A stretch of 7,257 nt of DNA from Candidatus Dormiibacterota bacterium (GCA_027451645.1 DAIDIX010000090.1:1-7257), one strand, 5' to 3'. Positions 1 through 6,139 are shown, numbered from the stretch's first letter. Made by a program: numbers and translations. The notes: generated by a model not told the origin, from the sequence alone.

Positions 1-145
1 CTGCGTACGCTTCCTCGACTGCACTTCTGCCCTGTCCCTTGCTCGCCCCGATGATCCGGATCTCATGGGGATCTCGGCCACACTGCTGCGCTATTGCCGC
101 AATGCGGCCCTGCACGTGCCCTATCCGATCAGCAACTTCACCCAT
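1..145 (-). CDS. yggS: YggS/PLPBP family PLP homeostasis protein, 5' part only (runs off left edge)
   Basis: The first 48 codons of a gene read on the minus strand from an ATG at 145-143; the rest lies beyond position 1. The peptide aligns without gaps to the N-terminus of the YggS/PROSC family: an opening amphipathic helix, then CGRDP (residues 22-26) where E. coli has CGRSP, then a hydrophobic strand ending in Ser35-Lys36. Lys36 matches the PLP-binding lysine of E. coli YggS both in position and in context. Family members are cytosolic type III-fold proteins that bind PLP without known catalysis and buffer vitamin B6 and amino-acid pools. An in-frame TAG four codons upstream of the ATG makes this start the only nearby choice; I see no clear Shine-Dalgarno. 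It follows the kinase-like gene by 21 bp, so co-transcription is likely, and yggS commonly lies close to ftsZ in bacteria. Just after Lys36 the usual Thr-Lys-Pro is replaced by Gly-Gln-Gly. Confidence 0.82.
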   Translation of the reverse strand, partial: MGEVADRIGHVQGRIAAIAQQCGRDPHEIRIIGASKGQGRSAVEEAYA

Positions 146-166
146 GCACCGATTCTACGATGCAGG

Positions 167-871
167 TCACTCCTGCCCGCGCATGGTGCTGTACCGCGAA
201 AGAACGATATCCCGTCGTGCACAGAGTGCACGATACCGTTCATCTCCAAGGAGCTGGCGAAGTTCCCCATCTGCAGGATGGCCCTTGTCCTTCCAGGATC
301 GGAGCACTCCTTCCATATCCTCCGGGAGCTGGTCAGGAAGCCCATGGGAGACTTCCACTGATGCATCACAGGCCATCTTCATGTCTATTGCCCAGAAGGC
401 AGTCTGGCCATCACTGGCATCATGCTCGATGAGAATGTTCGATGGATTCCTGTCATGGTTGTTGATGACTGCATCAAGGATCTGGAGCCGGTCCCGCCAC
501 TCCAGGTATGCAGGTGTCTCAAGGGGAGGGAGGAGCCGCTCATCATGACCTGTTTCCCAGTCAAAGGCTGTCCGTGTGCTCGGAATCCATTCCTGCATCA
601 TCCACTGCCGTCCTCCCCACACTGCACGCCCAATTGCAGGAGCAGCAATGCCAAGCATCCCTGCAACAGTTGCACAGGCACATGGCACTTCAGGCCGTTC
701 ATCCTTGAGAAACAGGACCCTGCCGTCCTCTCCCTGGATGCGGCACGCTGTGTCTGTAGCATGGTAGGTGCCAACGGGCTTCCACTCGTGGGCCCGGAGC
801 ATCTGGGGAGCAAGAGCAGGAATGCCCTGCACCCCAGTACGTCGAGCATGCATGCTGCCATCAAGTTCCAT
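167..871 (-). CDS. HipA/PI3-4-kinase-like protein of unknown role
   Basis: A 234-residue protein with the key elements of the HipA/phosphatidylinositol 3-4-kinase-like fold. FLKDE (residues 54-58) supplies a candidate ATP-binding Lys56. MMQEWIP (91-97) resembles the hinge strand. DAVINNHDRNPSN (133-145) is a textbook catalytic loop with Asp140, Arg141 and Asn145. WAIDMK (160-165) supplies the metal-binding Asp163 in place of DFG. The segment usually holding the helix-C glutamate (about 63-75) has no obvious acidic partner. There is no signal peptide or membrane segment, so it is probably cytosolic. The start is the first ATG after an in-frame TGA; no strong Shine-Dalgarno is visible. It sits 79 bp after nrdR and 21 bp before yggS on the same strand, so it may be transcribed with them. 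Its substrate cannot be told: it could phosphorylate a protein, as HipA does, or a small molecule. There is no HipB-like DNA-binding partner beside it, which argues against a classic HipBA toxin pair. Confidence 0.62.
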   Translation of the reverse strand: MELDGSMHARRTGVQGIPALAPQMLRAHEWKPVGTYHATDTACRIQGEDGRVLFLKDERPEVPCACATVAGMLGIAAPAIGRAVWGGRQWMMQEWIPSTRTAFDWETGHDERLLPPLETPAYLEWRDRLQILDAVINNHDRNPSNILIEHDASDGQTAFWAIDMKMACDASVEVSHGLPDQLPEDMEGVLRSWKDKGHPADGELRQLLGDERYRALCARRDIVLSRYSTMRGQE

Positions 872-950
872 GTCCCAAGCGTACGTGCTTCATCATGAGC
901 CTGCACGTGCTGTCACAGCATTGCGGACAGCTTGAAGGAGAAACACGGCA

Positions 951-1493
951 TCACTTTGCCTTTGCTGGCTCCTCACCCTCTGTGAATGCGATGCTGCCAG
1001 ATACTTCAGGCACAACCTTTCGGCTCCTCCGCTTGGGAGTGCTCTGGTGAGCGAGCTCCTCAATGGTCCTCCTCAGCTGATCGACATCCTGGAATGAGCG
1101 ATACACAGAGGCAAAGCGGACATAGGCTACATCGCTCAGTGGCTTGAGCCGTTCCATGACCATCTCGCCAATCTCGCGAGAGGGGATCTCGAGTCTGCCA
1201 CTTGTCCTGAGCTCATTCTCGAGATCATCGATGAGAGCCTCAAGCTGGGAGGGTGCAATATTGCACTTCTTTGATGCAATGACAAGCCCCTTCAGGATCT
1301 TGCTCCGGTCAAACTCCTCACGCTGCCCCTCCTTCTTCACGATATAGAGCGGGACGTATTCTATGCGCTCGTACGTCGTAAACCGCTGGAGACATGCCTC
1401 GCACTGGCGACGACGACGGATCGTTTCTCCCGTTTCGGAGTCACGTGAATCAATCACCTTCGACTCAGGATGGGAGCAGTAAGGACATTTCAT
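951..1493 (-). CDS. nrdR: Transcriptional repressor NrdR
   Basis: A 180-residue NrdR, the zinc-ribbon/ATP-cone repressor that senses the ATP/dATP balance and shuts down ribonucleotide reductase operons by binding NrdR boxes. The N-terminal zinc ribbon is complete: Cys3-x2-Cys6 and Cys31-x2-Cys34, with the typical SRDSETGETIRRRRQC stretch between them and QRFTTYER following. The ATP-cone occupies about residues 49-139 (VKKEGQREEFDRSKI to YVRFASVYRSFQD). Family members are usually about 150-160 residues; here a basic then acidic tail of some 30 residues (about 150-180, PKRRSRKVV to GEEPAKAK) is appended. The ATG at 1493 gives the canonical MKCPYC start, with only a weak upstream Shine-Dalgarno. 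The gene follows ftsZ by 68 bp containing a strong hairpin. No ribonucleotide reductase gene is in this window, so its target lies elsewhere. I found no convincing NrdR box here. Confidence 0.96.
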   Translation of the reverse strand: MKCPYCSHPESKVIDSRDSETGETIRRRRQCEACLQRFTTYERIEYVPLYIVKKEGQREEFDRSKILKGLVIASKKCNIAPSQLEALIDDLENELRTSGRLEIPSREIGEMVMERLKPLSDVAYVRFASVYRSFQDVDQLRRTIEELAHQSTPKRRSRKVVPEVSGSIAFTEGEEPAKAK

Positions 1494-1511
1494 GGCAACT
1501 CAAGCGTATAC

Positions 1512-1548
1512 ACAACAGGGCAGAAGCAAAACGCTTCTGCCCTGTTGT
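1512..1548. repeat. 16-bp perfect inverted repeat (hairpin) between ftsZ and nrdR
   Basis: Positions 1512-1527 (ACAACAGGGCAGAAGC) are exactly complementary to 1533-1548, with a five-base loop at 1528-1532. In the minus-strand transcript the hairpin forms 13 nt after the ftsZ stop, and the nrdR ATG lies 18 nt after its end. No run of U follows it in either direction, so it is not a classic intrinsic terminator. It could be a 3'-end stabiliser of ftsZ mRNA, an attenuator that lowers nrdR read-through, or a processing site. Confidence 0.85.
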
Positions 1549-1561
1549 CTCTGCATGTAGG

Positions 1562-2668
1562 CTATCGACGATCCCTGAGGAATGCAGGAATGTCGAGATC
1601 ATCAAGATTGAAGCTGTCATCACCCTTGTCCGGAAGCGTGATCGTTGGAACACTCTTCTCGATAGTGAGTGGACGAGACTTCGACTCATAGTTGCGAGCC
1701 TGCATCACATCGAGCCCGCCATTGAAGCCCGTGGCAATGACTGTGATCTTCACTTCACCCTCACCAAGACGCTCATCAATGACTGTGCCGAAGATGATCT
1801 GTGCATCCGGATCTGCAGACTCGGAAACGAGCTGTGCTGCCTCATTCACCTCGAAGAGGGTGAGATCGGAACCTCCAGTGATGTTGAGGAGAATTCCCTT
1901 TGCTCCAGCTATGGTCGTCTCGAGAAGCGGGCTTGCAACAGCATCGCGTGCTGCATCAGCTGCACGGGTGTCACCCTGTCCAAAGCCGATTCCCATGAGA
2001 GCAGCACCCTGTCCTGACATGATGGCTTTCACATCAGCAAAGTCGAGGTTGATGAGTCCTGGGAAGACAATGAGATCGCTGATTCCCTGAACGCCCTGAC
2101 GCAGCACATCATCAGCCTTCTTGAAGGCCTCCGTGATGGGAGTCTTCTTGTCAACGATCTGCATGAGACGCTCATTCGGAATGGTGATGAGCGTATCAAC
2201 CCGGCCCTCAAGCCGCTTGATTCCTTCCTCAGCAGCCTTCTGGCGACGGAGGCCCTCGAAGCGGAACGGCTTTGTCACAACGCCAATCGTGAGTGCACCG
2301 CTCTCGCGTGCAACCTCAGCAACGATTGGTGCAGCACCTGTTCCTGTTCCACCACCCATTCCCGCAGTAACAAACACCATGTCTGCATCCTGGAGTGCCT
2401 TTGCGAGCTCCTCGCGGGATTCCTCTGCTGCTTCCTGTCCCCGCTCGGGATCACCACCTGCCCCAAGTCCCCGGGTAAGCTTTGATCCAATTCGGATCTT
2501 TGTCGGGGCACCCGATGATGCAAGTGCCTGGTTGTCCGTGTTCACGGCAATGAACTCGACTCCCTTGAGACGGCTCTGGACCATCCTGTTGACAGCATTC
2601 GAGCCGCCGCCACCAACTCCGACAACCTTGATTCTGGCATTCCCCTCTAGACTCTGCTCGCTGGTCAT
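1562..2668 (-). CDS. ftsZ: Cell division protein FtsZ
   Basis: A 368-residue FtsZ, the tubulin-like GTPase that polymerises at midcell and organises the divisome. Visible landmarks: the N-terminal strand KVVGVGGGGSNAVNRM (14-29); the tubulin signature GGGTGTG (105-111); RFEG (136-139); the T7 synergy loop NLDFAD (207-212) with Asp209 and Asp212; ITGGSDLTLFEVNEAA (263-278); and ATGF (312-315). After a short linker of about 30 residues comes the conserved C-terminal peptide DIPAFLRDRR (359-368), which recruits FtsA and other partners. The start at 2668 is decided by a strong GGAGGAGG Shine-Dalgarno at about 2674-2681. The frame stays open for 63 more codons upstream (ATG at 2857), overlapping the end of ftsA, but that stretch does not resemble FtsZ. 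FtsA lies 146 bp upstream on the same strand, as in the usual ftsA-ftsZ operon. Confidence 0.97.
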   Translation of the reverse strand: MTSEQSLEGNARIKVVGVGGGGSNAVNRMVQSRLKGVEFIAVNTDNQALASSGAPTKIRIGSKLTRGLGAGGDPERGQEAAEESREELAKALQDADMVFVTAGMGGGTGTGAAPIVAEVARESGALTIGVVTKPFRFEGLRRQKAAEEGIKRLEGRVDTLITIPNERLMQIVDKKTPITEAFKKADDVLRQGVQGISDLIVFPGLINLDFADVKAIMSGQGAALMGIGFGQGDTRAADAARDAVASPLLETTIAGAKGILLNITGGSDLTLFEVNEAAQLVSESADPDAQIIFGTVIDERLGEGEVKITVIATGFNGGLDVMQARNYESKSRPLTIEKSVPTITLPDKGDDSFNLDDLDIPAFLRDRR

Positions 2669-2673
2669 GAGCT

Positions 2674-2681
2674 CCTCCTCC
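2674..2681 (-). promoter_or_regulatory. Strong Shine-Dalgarno of ftsZ
   Basis: The minus strand reads GGAGGAGG here, ending five bases before the ATG at 2668. It is by far the clearest ribosome binding site in the window, and it fixes the FtsZ start over the earlier in-frame ATGs. The contrast with the weak sites of neighbouring genes fits the high FtsZ:FtsA ratio seen in bacteria (inference). Confidence 0.85.
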
Positions 2682-2814
2682 CGCGTGTTCCGTGCGTGAT
2701 CCATTCCTGTGCGGAATCCGTCATGAAGACGGTCCTTCCTCTCTGTGCTGTCCATCCTGTTGTCCACCCTACCACTGTTCCATGAAAATGACTGCTGATT
2801 TCCCTGCATTTGGC

Positions 2815-4098
2815 TCAGTCTCCCTTCGCTGACGATGTGAAGAGATCCCTGAACCATCTATTAAGCCGTTCACTCACCTGCGTCTGATTATGACGGGTTG
2901 TGCCTGTCACATTGAAGGACCTTTGCTGCTTCTTGCCTTTCACATGTGCAACACGGATTGACCGTGTTCCCCAACGGAGAAGTCCCACAAGGGTCGCATA
3001 CTGCGGATCCCGCATCTCATGTCCAATTCCATCAACATCGAACGGAGCAGCGACCCTGCAGGGAAGATCCGTCTCCTGCTGCACAACCTCGGGGAATCCC
3101 CGGAGGAGTGCTCCTCCACCAGTGAGTACGACACCCCCTGCATAGAGGCTTGCTGGCCCTGTCTTCGTGATTGCCTGCTGGATGAGCATTGCCATTTCTC
3201 GTGCCCGGGGTCCGATGATCTCTGCTAGATACCGTGCTGGCACCTGAACTGAGGAATCGTATCCCATTGGCGTCATTGTGATCATGACATCTGCTGGTAC
3301 GGTGAGCTGGAGGCAGTGACCAGCACGACGCTTCACTTCTTCAGCTGTATCGAGGTCACATCTGAGGCCGACTGCAAGGTCCCCAGTGACATGGTTGCCT
3401 CCAACAGGAATCACGGAAGACGCGATGAGGCTCCCCTTCCTGTAGATAGCAATGTCTGTCGTGCCGCCACCGATGTCCGCAACAACGACTCCACGTTCCA
3501 TCTCCTCTTCCTGGATGACTGCCTCAGCTGAGGCAATCCCCTGAAGGGCAACGTCCTCGACCTCAAGGCCTGCTGCATGGGCAACCTTGATGACATTGTT
3601 GAGTGCTGTATTCGAGCCCATGATGATGTGCGCATCGACCTCGAGTCTCGAGCCCGACATGCCCACAGCATCCTTCACTCCTTCCTGCCCATCCACAGTA
3701 AACTGCTGGGGAAGAACATGGATGACCCGCTGATCTGACGGGACACTGATTGCCCGTGCTGCTTCAAGAACCCGTGCAACATCAGTGTCACGCACCTCCC
3801 TGCGGGCACCTGCAACAGCGACGACTCCACGGCTGTTCGCTGATGTGATTCGTCCACCAGAGAATCCGACCACGACAGCATCGATGGGTACCCCTGCAAC
3901 CTGTTCTGCTGCATCGACAGCCTCAGCTACTGCTTCAGCTGCAAGATCGATATCCACGACTGCACCCTTGCGGATGCCACGTGTTGGTACCTCCCCGAGT
4001 CCGAGGATATGGAGGTCCTCACCATCGTATTCAGCGATGGCACAACACACTTTGGTTGTTCCGAGATCTAATGCGCAGACAGTATTAAGACGAGACAC
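2815..4098 (-). CDS. ftsA: Cell division protein FtsA
   Basis: A 427-residue actin-like ATPase that tethers FtsZ filaments to the inner face of the membrane. The actin/Hsp70-fold motifs are present: phosphate-1 DLGTTK (11-16), SHS2-type 1C region (about 80-170, including GFSGGRITSANSRGVVAV), phosphate-2 DIGGGTTD (208-215), and the adenosine motif VLTGGGALLRG (324-334). The C-terminus carries an amphipathic helix, SERLNRWFRDLF (409-420), matching the membrane-targeting sequence of the family, joined by a basic polar linker of about 30 residues. The start codon is GTG at 4098-4096, which gives the expected length and the typical short lead before DLGTTK. The upstream Shine-Dalgarno is poor. ftsZ follows 146 bp downstream. 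Upstream there is no ftsQ or mur gene but a dehydrogenase gene, so ftsA probably has its own promoter. Confidence 0.96.
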   Translation of the reverse strand: MSRLNTVCALDLGTTKVCCAIAEYDGEDLHILGLGEVPTRGIRKGAVVDIDLAAEAVAEAVDAAEQVAGVPIDAVVVGFSGGRITSANSRGVVAVAGARREVRDTDVARVLEAARAISVPSDQRVIHVLPQQFTVDGQEGVKDAVGMSGSRLEVDAHIIMGSNTALNNVIKVAHAAGLEVEDVALQGIASAEAVIQEEEMERGVVVADIGGGTTDIAIYRKGSLIASSVIPVGGNHVTGDLAVGLRCDLDTAEEVKRRAGHCLQLTVPADVMITMTPMGYDSSVQVPARYLAEIIGPRAREMAMLIQQAITKTGPASLYAGGVVLTGGGALLRGFPEVVQQETDLPCRVAAPFDVDGIGHEMRDPQYATLVGLLRWGTRSIRVAHVKGKKQQRSFNVTGTTRHNQTQVSERLNRWFRDLFTSSAKGD

Positions 4099-4109
4099 TC
4101 TAGCTCTGC

Positions 4110-4115
4110 AGTATA
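4110..4115 (-). promoter_or_regulatory. Possible -10 box of ftsA promoter
   Basis: The minus strand reads TATACT, five of six matches to the sigma-70 -10 consensus, 11 nt upstream of the GTG start of ftsA. A good -35 is not visible at the expected spacing. If real, transcription would start only a few bases before the GTG, giving an almost leaderless mRNA, which would fit the weak Shine-Dalgarno. Short AT-rich hexamers also occur by chance. Confidence 0.3.
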
Positions 4116-4134
4116 CCGTTCAGGATTCCAGCCG

Positions 4135-4157
4135 AAAAGAGGGGAGTTTCCCACTCC
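4135..4157 (-). terminator. Weak intrinsic terminator-like hairpin after the dehydrogenase gene
   Basis: Reading the minus strand, GGAGT (4157-4153) pairs with ACTCC (4147-4143) across a five-base loop, followed by CC and the T-rich stretch TCTTTT (4140-4135). It lies about 60 nt after the stop of the dehydrogenase gene and about 37 nt before the ftsA start, so it would separate the two transcription units. The stem is short and the T-run has only four consecutive bases. Confidence 0.35.
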
Positions 4158-4218
4158 ACCCCATTCTGACAGGTCACAGGGGCCTTCGTGGGCAATTCCG
4201 CGAATTTGGCAGGAATGC

Positions 4219-5271
4219 TCAATTTGCTCCGATTGCCACGACGATCTTCCCGTGCTGCTCTCCCTTGCCAAGACGCTCGAATCCGCTCCGGATGTCGTCC
4301 AGGGCTACCACGGAGTCTATCCGTGGAGTAAATCCCCCATGTGCAACAAGCTGCACAAGACGTGCGAGATCCCGGGACTTTCCACCAGTCGAGCCCTGAA
4401 TTGCCAGCTGGAACCAGAACACCCGATTGAGCCGTGATGGTGGATTGCCCCCAGTAGTTGCACCGGAAACGACCACCATGCCTCCAGGACGGACAGATCG
4501 AAGGGAGAACTCCCAGGTCGCCTCACCGACCGTCTCGATGACCACATCGACCCCTCCACTGCATCCCACGCTCTCAAGAGCTTCGGGGAGCTCTCCCTTC
4601 GCTGCTGGAGCAGCTGCATCTGCACCAAGCTCGAGAGCAAATGCACGCCCCTCCGCAGTTCGCGATGTGGCTATGACTGTTGCCCCTGCCCGCTTCGCAA
4701 GGAGAATTGCTGCACTTGCAACACCACCCGTTGCACCCTGCACGAGGACAGACATGCCGGGGTGGACAGAAGCCTTCTCGAAGAGCATCTGATATGCAGT
4801 GAGATACGCAGTGGGAAGACATGCTGCCATGTCATCGGATACCGAATCTGGGAGAGCGATGAGTGCGGATGTTGGCACATTGAGCAGCTCAGCGAATGCA
4901 CCCTGGTGGGGCTGCTCACTGAGCATGCCAACGAGCTTGCAGTACTCTGGTGTGCCAAACCTGCAGGCATCGCATGTTCCGCATGACCTGCCACTGTAGA
5001 CAATGACCCGGGTGCCCACAGGATACGGTGCAACTGCACCTTCGCCGTATCCCTCAATGATTCCAACAGCATCGCAGCCGAGGATCTGCGGGGGGACGAT
5101 TGGCTGCGATGAGACTCCCCTCAGTGTCCAGATGTCATGATGGTTGAGTGATGACCGTGTGACACGGATACGGCTCATGCCTGGGGCAGGTTCTGGGTCA
5201 GGGAGCTCTCCAACAGCAAGATTGTCGAGCCACTCTTCAGCATCAAGCGAGGTGACATAGCAGGCTTTCAT
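4219..5271 (-). CDS. Zinc-type alcohol dehydrogenase-like / quinone oxidoreductase-like protein (MDR superfamily)
   Basis: A 350-residue medium-chain dehydrogenase/reductase, probably cytosolic and NAD(P)-dependent; the substrate is unknown. The N-terminal GroES-like domain carries the structural-zinc lobe with Cys97, Cys100, Cys103 and Cys111 in the standard spacing (GRSCGTCDACRFGTPEYC). The Rossmann domain opens with VLVQGATGGVASAAI (175-189). The catalytic-zinc ligands look lost: the usual Cys-Gly-x-Asp and Gly-His-Glu motifs appear as SLNHHDIW (41-48) and GCDAVG (65-70). This resembles the subgroup with SLNHxDLW and GSDGAG, which often acts as reductases. The ATG at 5271 gives the typical MKA start just after GAGGTG; the frame stays open upstream but overlaps the divergent gene and shows no homology. 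It precedes ftsA by 120 bp with a weak terminator between, and is only 28 bp from the divergent MetF-like start. Confidence 0.9.
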   Translation of the reverse strand: MKACYVTSLDAEEWLDNLAVGELPDPEPAPGMSRIRVTRSSLNHHDIWTLRGVSSQPIVPPQILGCDAVGIIEGYGEGAVAPYPVGTRVIVYSGRSCGTCDACRFGTPEYCKLVGMLSEQPHQGAFAELLNVPTSALIALPDSVSDDMAACLPTAYLTAYQMLFEKASVHPGMSVLVQGATGGVASAAILLAKRAGATVIATSRTAEGRAFALELGADAAAPAAKGELPEALESVGCSGGVDVVIETVGEATWEFSLRSVRPGGMVVVSGATTGGNPPSRLNRVFWFQLAIQGSTGGKSRDLARLVQLVAHGGFTPRIDSVVALDDIRSGFERLGKGEQHGKIVVAIGAN

Positions 5272-5299
5272 CACCTCGACAGTACCAGAAAGAACACTG
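5272..5299. promoter_or_regulatory. 28-bp divergent intergenic segment
   Basis: This is the whole gap between the start codons of the dehydrogenase gene (minus) and the MetF-like gene (plus). It is too short for two separate full promoters plus leaders, so at least one promoter must overlap coding sequence of the opposite gene. I see no clear -10/-35 pair or long palindrome within it. The role is inferred from position only. Confidence 0.35.
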
Positions 5300-6139
5300 A
5301 TGACCTCACTCACCTCACCTGTATATCCACGAATCGGTCTCGAGATTGCACCAGAGTCTGGAGCAGCACTTCTCCAGCTCCCGTACGCGCCCTCAGGCAT
5401 AGGATATTTTGCACTCCGACACCGTCCCTCTTCCCGCTTTTCCCTCCATGACCTCCTCCTGCTCCACCAGCAGCTCACACTGCATCTGGAGCTTCCCGTC
5501 CTTCTCCATCTCCCCTTCCAGCGACTGGTACTCCTCTCATCCACTGACCGGGCAGACTACCTCGCCCGCCTGGGAGAAGCTGCTCCAGGGGAGATACTCG
5601 CAGTCCACGGAGATTCACGACCAGGTCCCAGGATTCCGATCGAGGAGATGTGCAGGATCCTGACAGATCTCAGGGACCGCCTTCCCGAATCCCGCATTCT
5701 TGTTGCAGGACATCCATCGGCACTCCTCGATAGCCAGTCCCGCCACCACGAGGAAGAACGTCTCCGTGCGAAGTATTCGTGCAGTATTGATGGGATCCTG
5801 ACCCAGATGCTCTCCACTGCACGTGAATTCCAGTCCTATGCGGAGTTCGCTGCGGAAATAGCGCAGGCACTCCCCGTCTTCCCCGGCATTCCCCTTTCAC
5901 CCAGTCCTGATACTGCTGAACGCTTTCACCTGAGTCTCCCACCCAGTGCGCATCGAGACAGCCGGGACTGGACATGTGCACTTGCAGAGAGCATTCTCGA
6001 GCTCCATCCCGAAGGACTCCACTTCTTCGGCACACACGGTGCTGCATCCGACATCCGCCTCCTCACGACATACGTTCTTCCACGAATCCAGGATGAAAAC
6101 CGTGACATTGTGCAATCATTGAACGCAGATGACACTTGA
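5300..6139 (+). CDS. Divergent methylenetetrahydrofolate reductase-like (MetF-like) protein
   Basis: A 279-residue protein that I read as a distant member of the FAD-dependent MetF family, which reduces methylene-THF to methyl-THF in a TIM barrel. Family landmarks appear in order: GLEIAP (13-18) at the place of FEFFPP, with Glu15 matching the catalytic Glu28 of E. coli; LLHLPF (68-73) like the HLTC strand; LAVHGD (100-105) like LALRGD, with Asp105; VAGHP (135-139) like VAAYPE; LRAKY then DGILTQM (155-170) like LKxKxDAGADFIITQ, with Gln169; FPGIPLS (194-200); and GLHFFGTH (239-246) like HFYTLN. Length is near the usual 290. The conserved Tyr-Gly-Ala segment near the N-terminus is not recognisable. 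The ATG at 5300 lies ten residues before the first motif; the Shine-Dalgarno is weak. Its stop overlaps the next gene by 11 bp. It may be a true MTHFR or a relative with another substrate. Confidence 0.7.
   Translation: MTSLTSPVYPRIGLEIAPESGAALLQLPYAPSGIGYFALRHRPSSRFSLHDLLLLHQQLTLHLELPVLLHLPFQRLVLLSSTDRADYLARLGEAAPGEILAVHGDSRPGPRIPIEEMCRILTDLRDRLPESRILVAGHPSALLDSQSRHHEEERLRAKYSCSIDGILTQMLSTAREFQSYAEFAAEIAQALPVFPGIPLSPSPDTAERFHLSLPPSAHRDSRDWTCALAESILELHPEGLHFFGTHGAASDIRLLTTYVLPRIQDENRDIVQSLNADDT

Noticed and set aside
24..35. The 12-mer CTTCTGCCCTGT in yggS is also present in the ftsZ-nrdR hairpin (1534-1545).
   Set aside because: A few shared 12-mers are expected by chance in a window of this size on two strands, and this one lies in coding sequence in yggS.
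39..548. Long plus-strand open frames opposite yggS and the kinase-like gene.
   Set aside because: They are antisense to recognisable proteins, rich in Ser, Arg, Cys and Pro, and match no family; they reflect the GC-rich complementary frame.
167..871. A HipBA-type toxin-antitoxin module.
   Set aside because: There is a HipA-like kinase core, but no small helix-turn-helix gene beside it; the neighbours are nrdR and yggS.
2121..2699. A 192-codon plus-strand frame opposite ftsZ.
   Set aside because: ftsZ on the other strand is unmistakable; the frame has low-complexity Ser/Pro/Arg composition with no motif.
4194..4206. AATTC-CGC-GAATT imperfect palindrome after the dehydrogenase gene.
   Set aside because: Five-base arms in a non-coding gap are easily found by chance, and nothing ties it to a known operator.
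5272..5544. N-terminal extension of the dehydrogenase frame up to an ATG at 5544.
   Set aside because: It runs antisense through the MetF-like gene, is full of Arg, Trp and Ser, and the family normally starts at MKA, which is at 5271.
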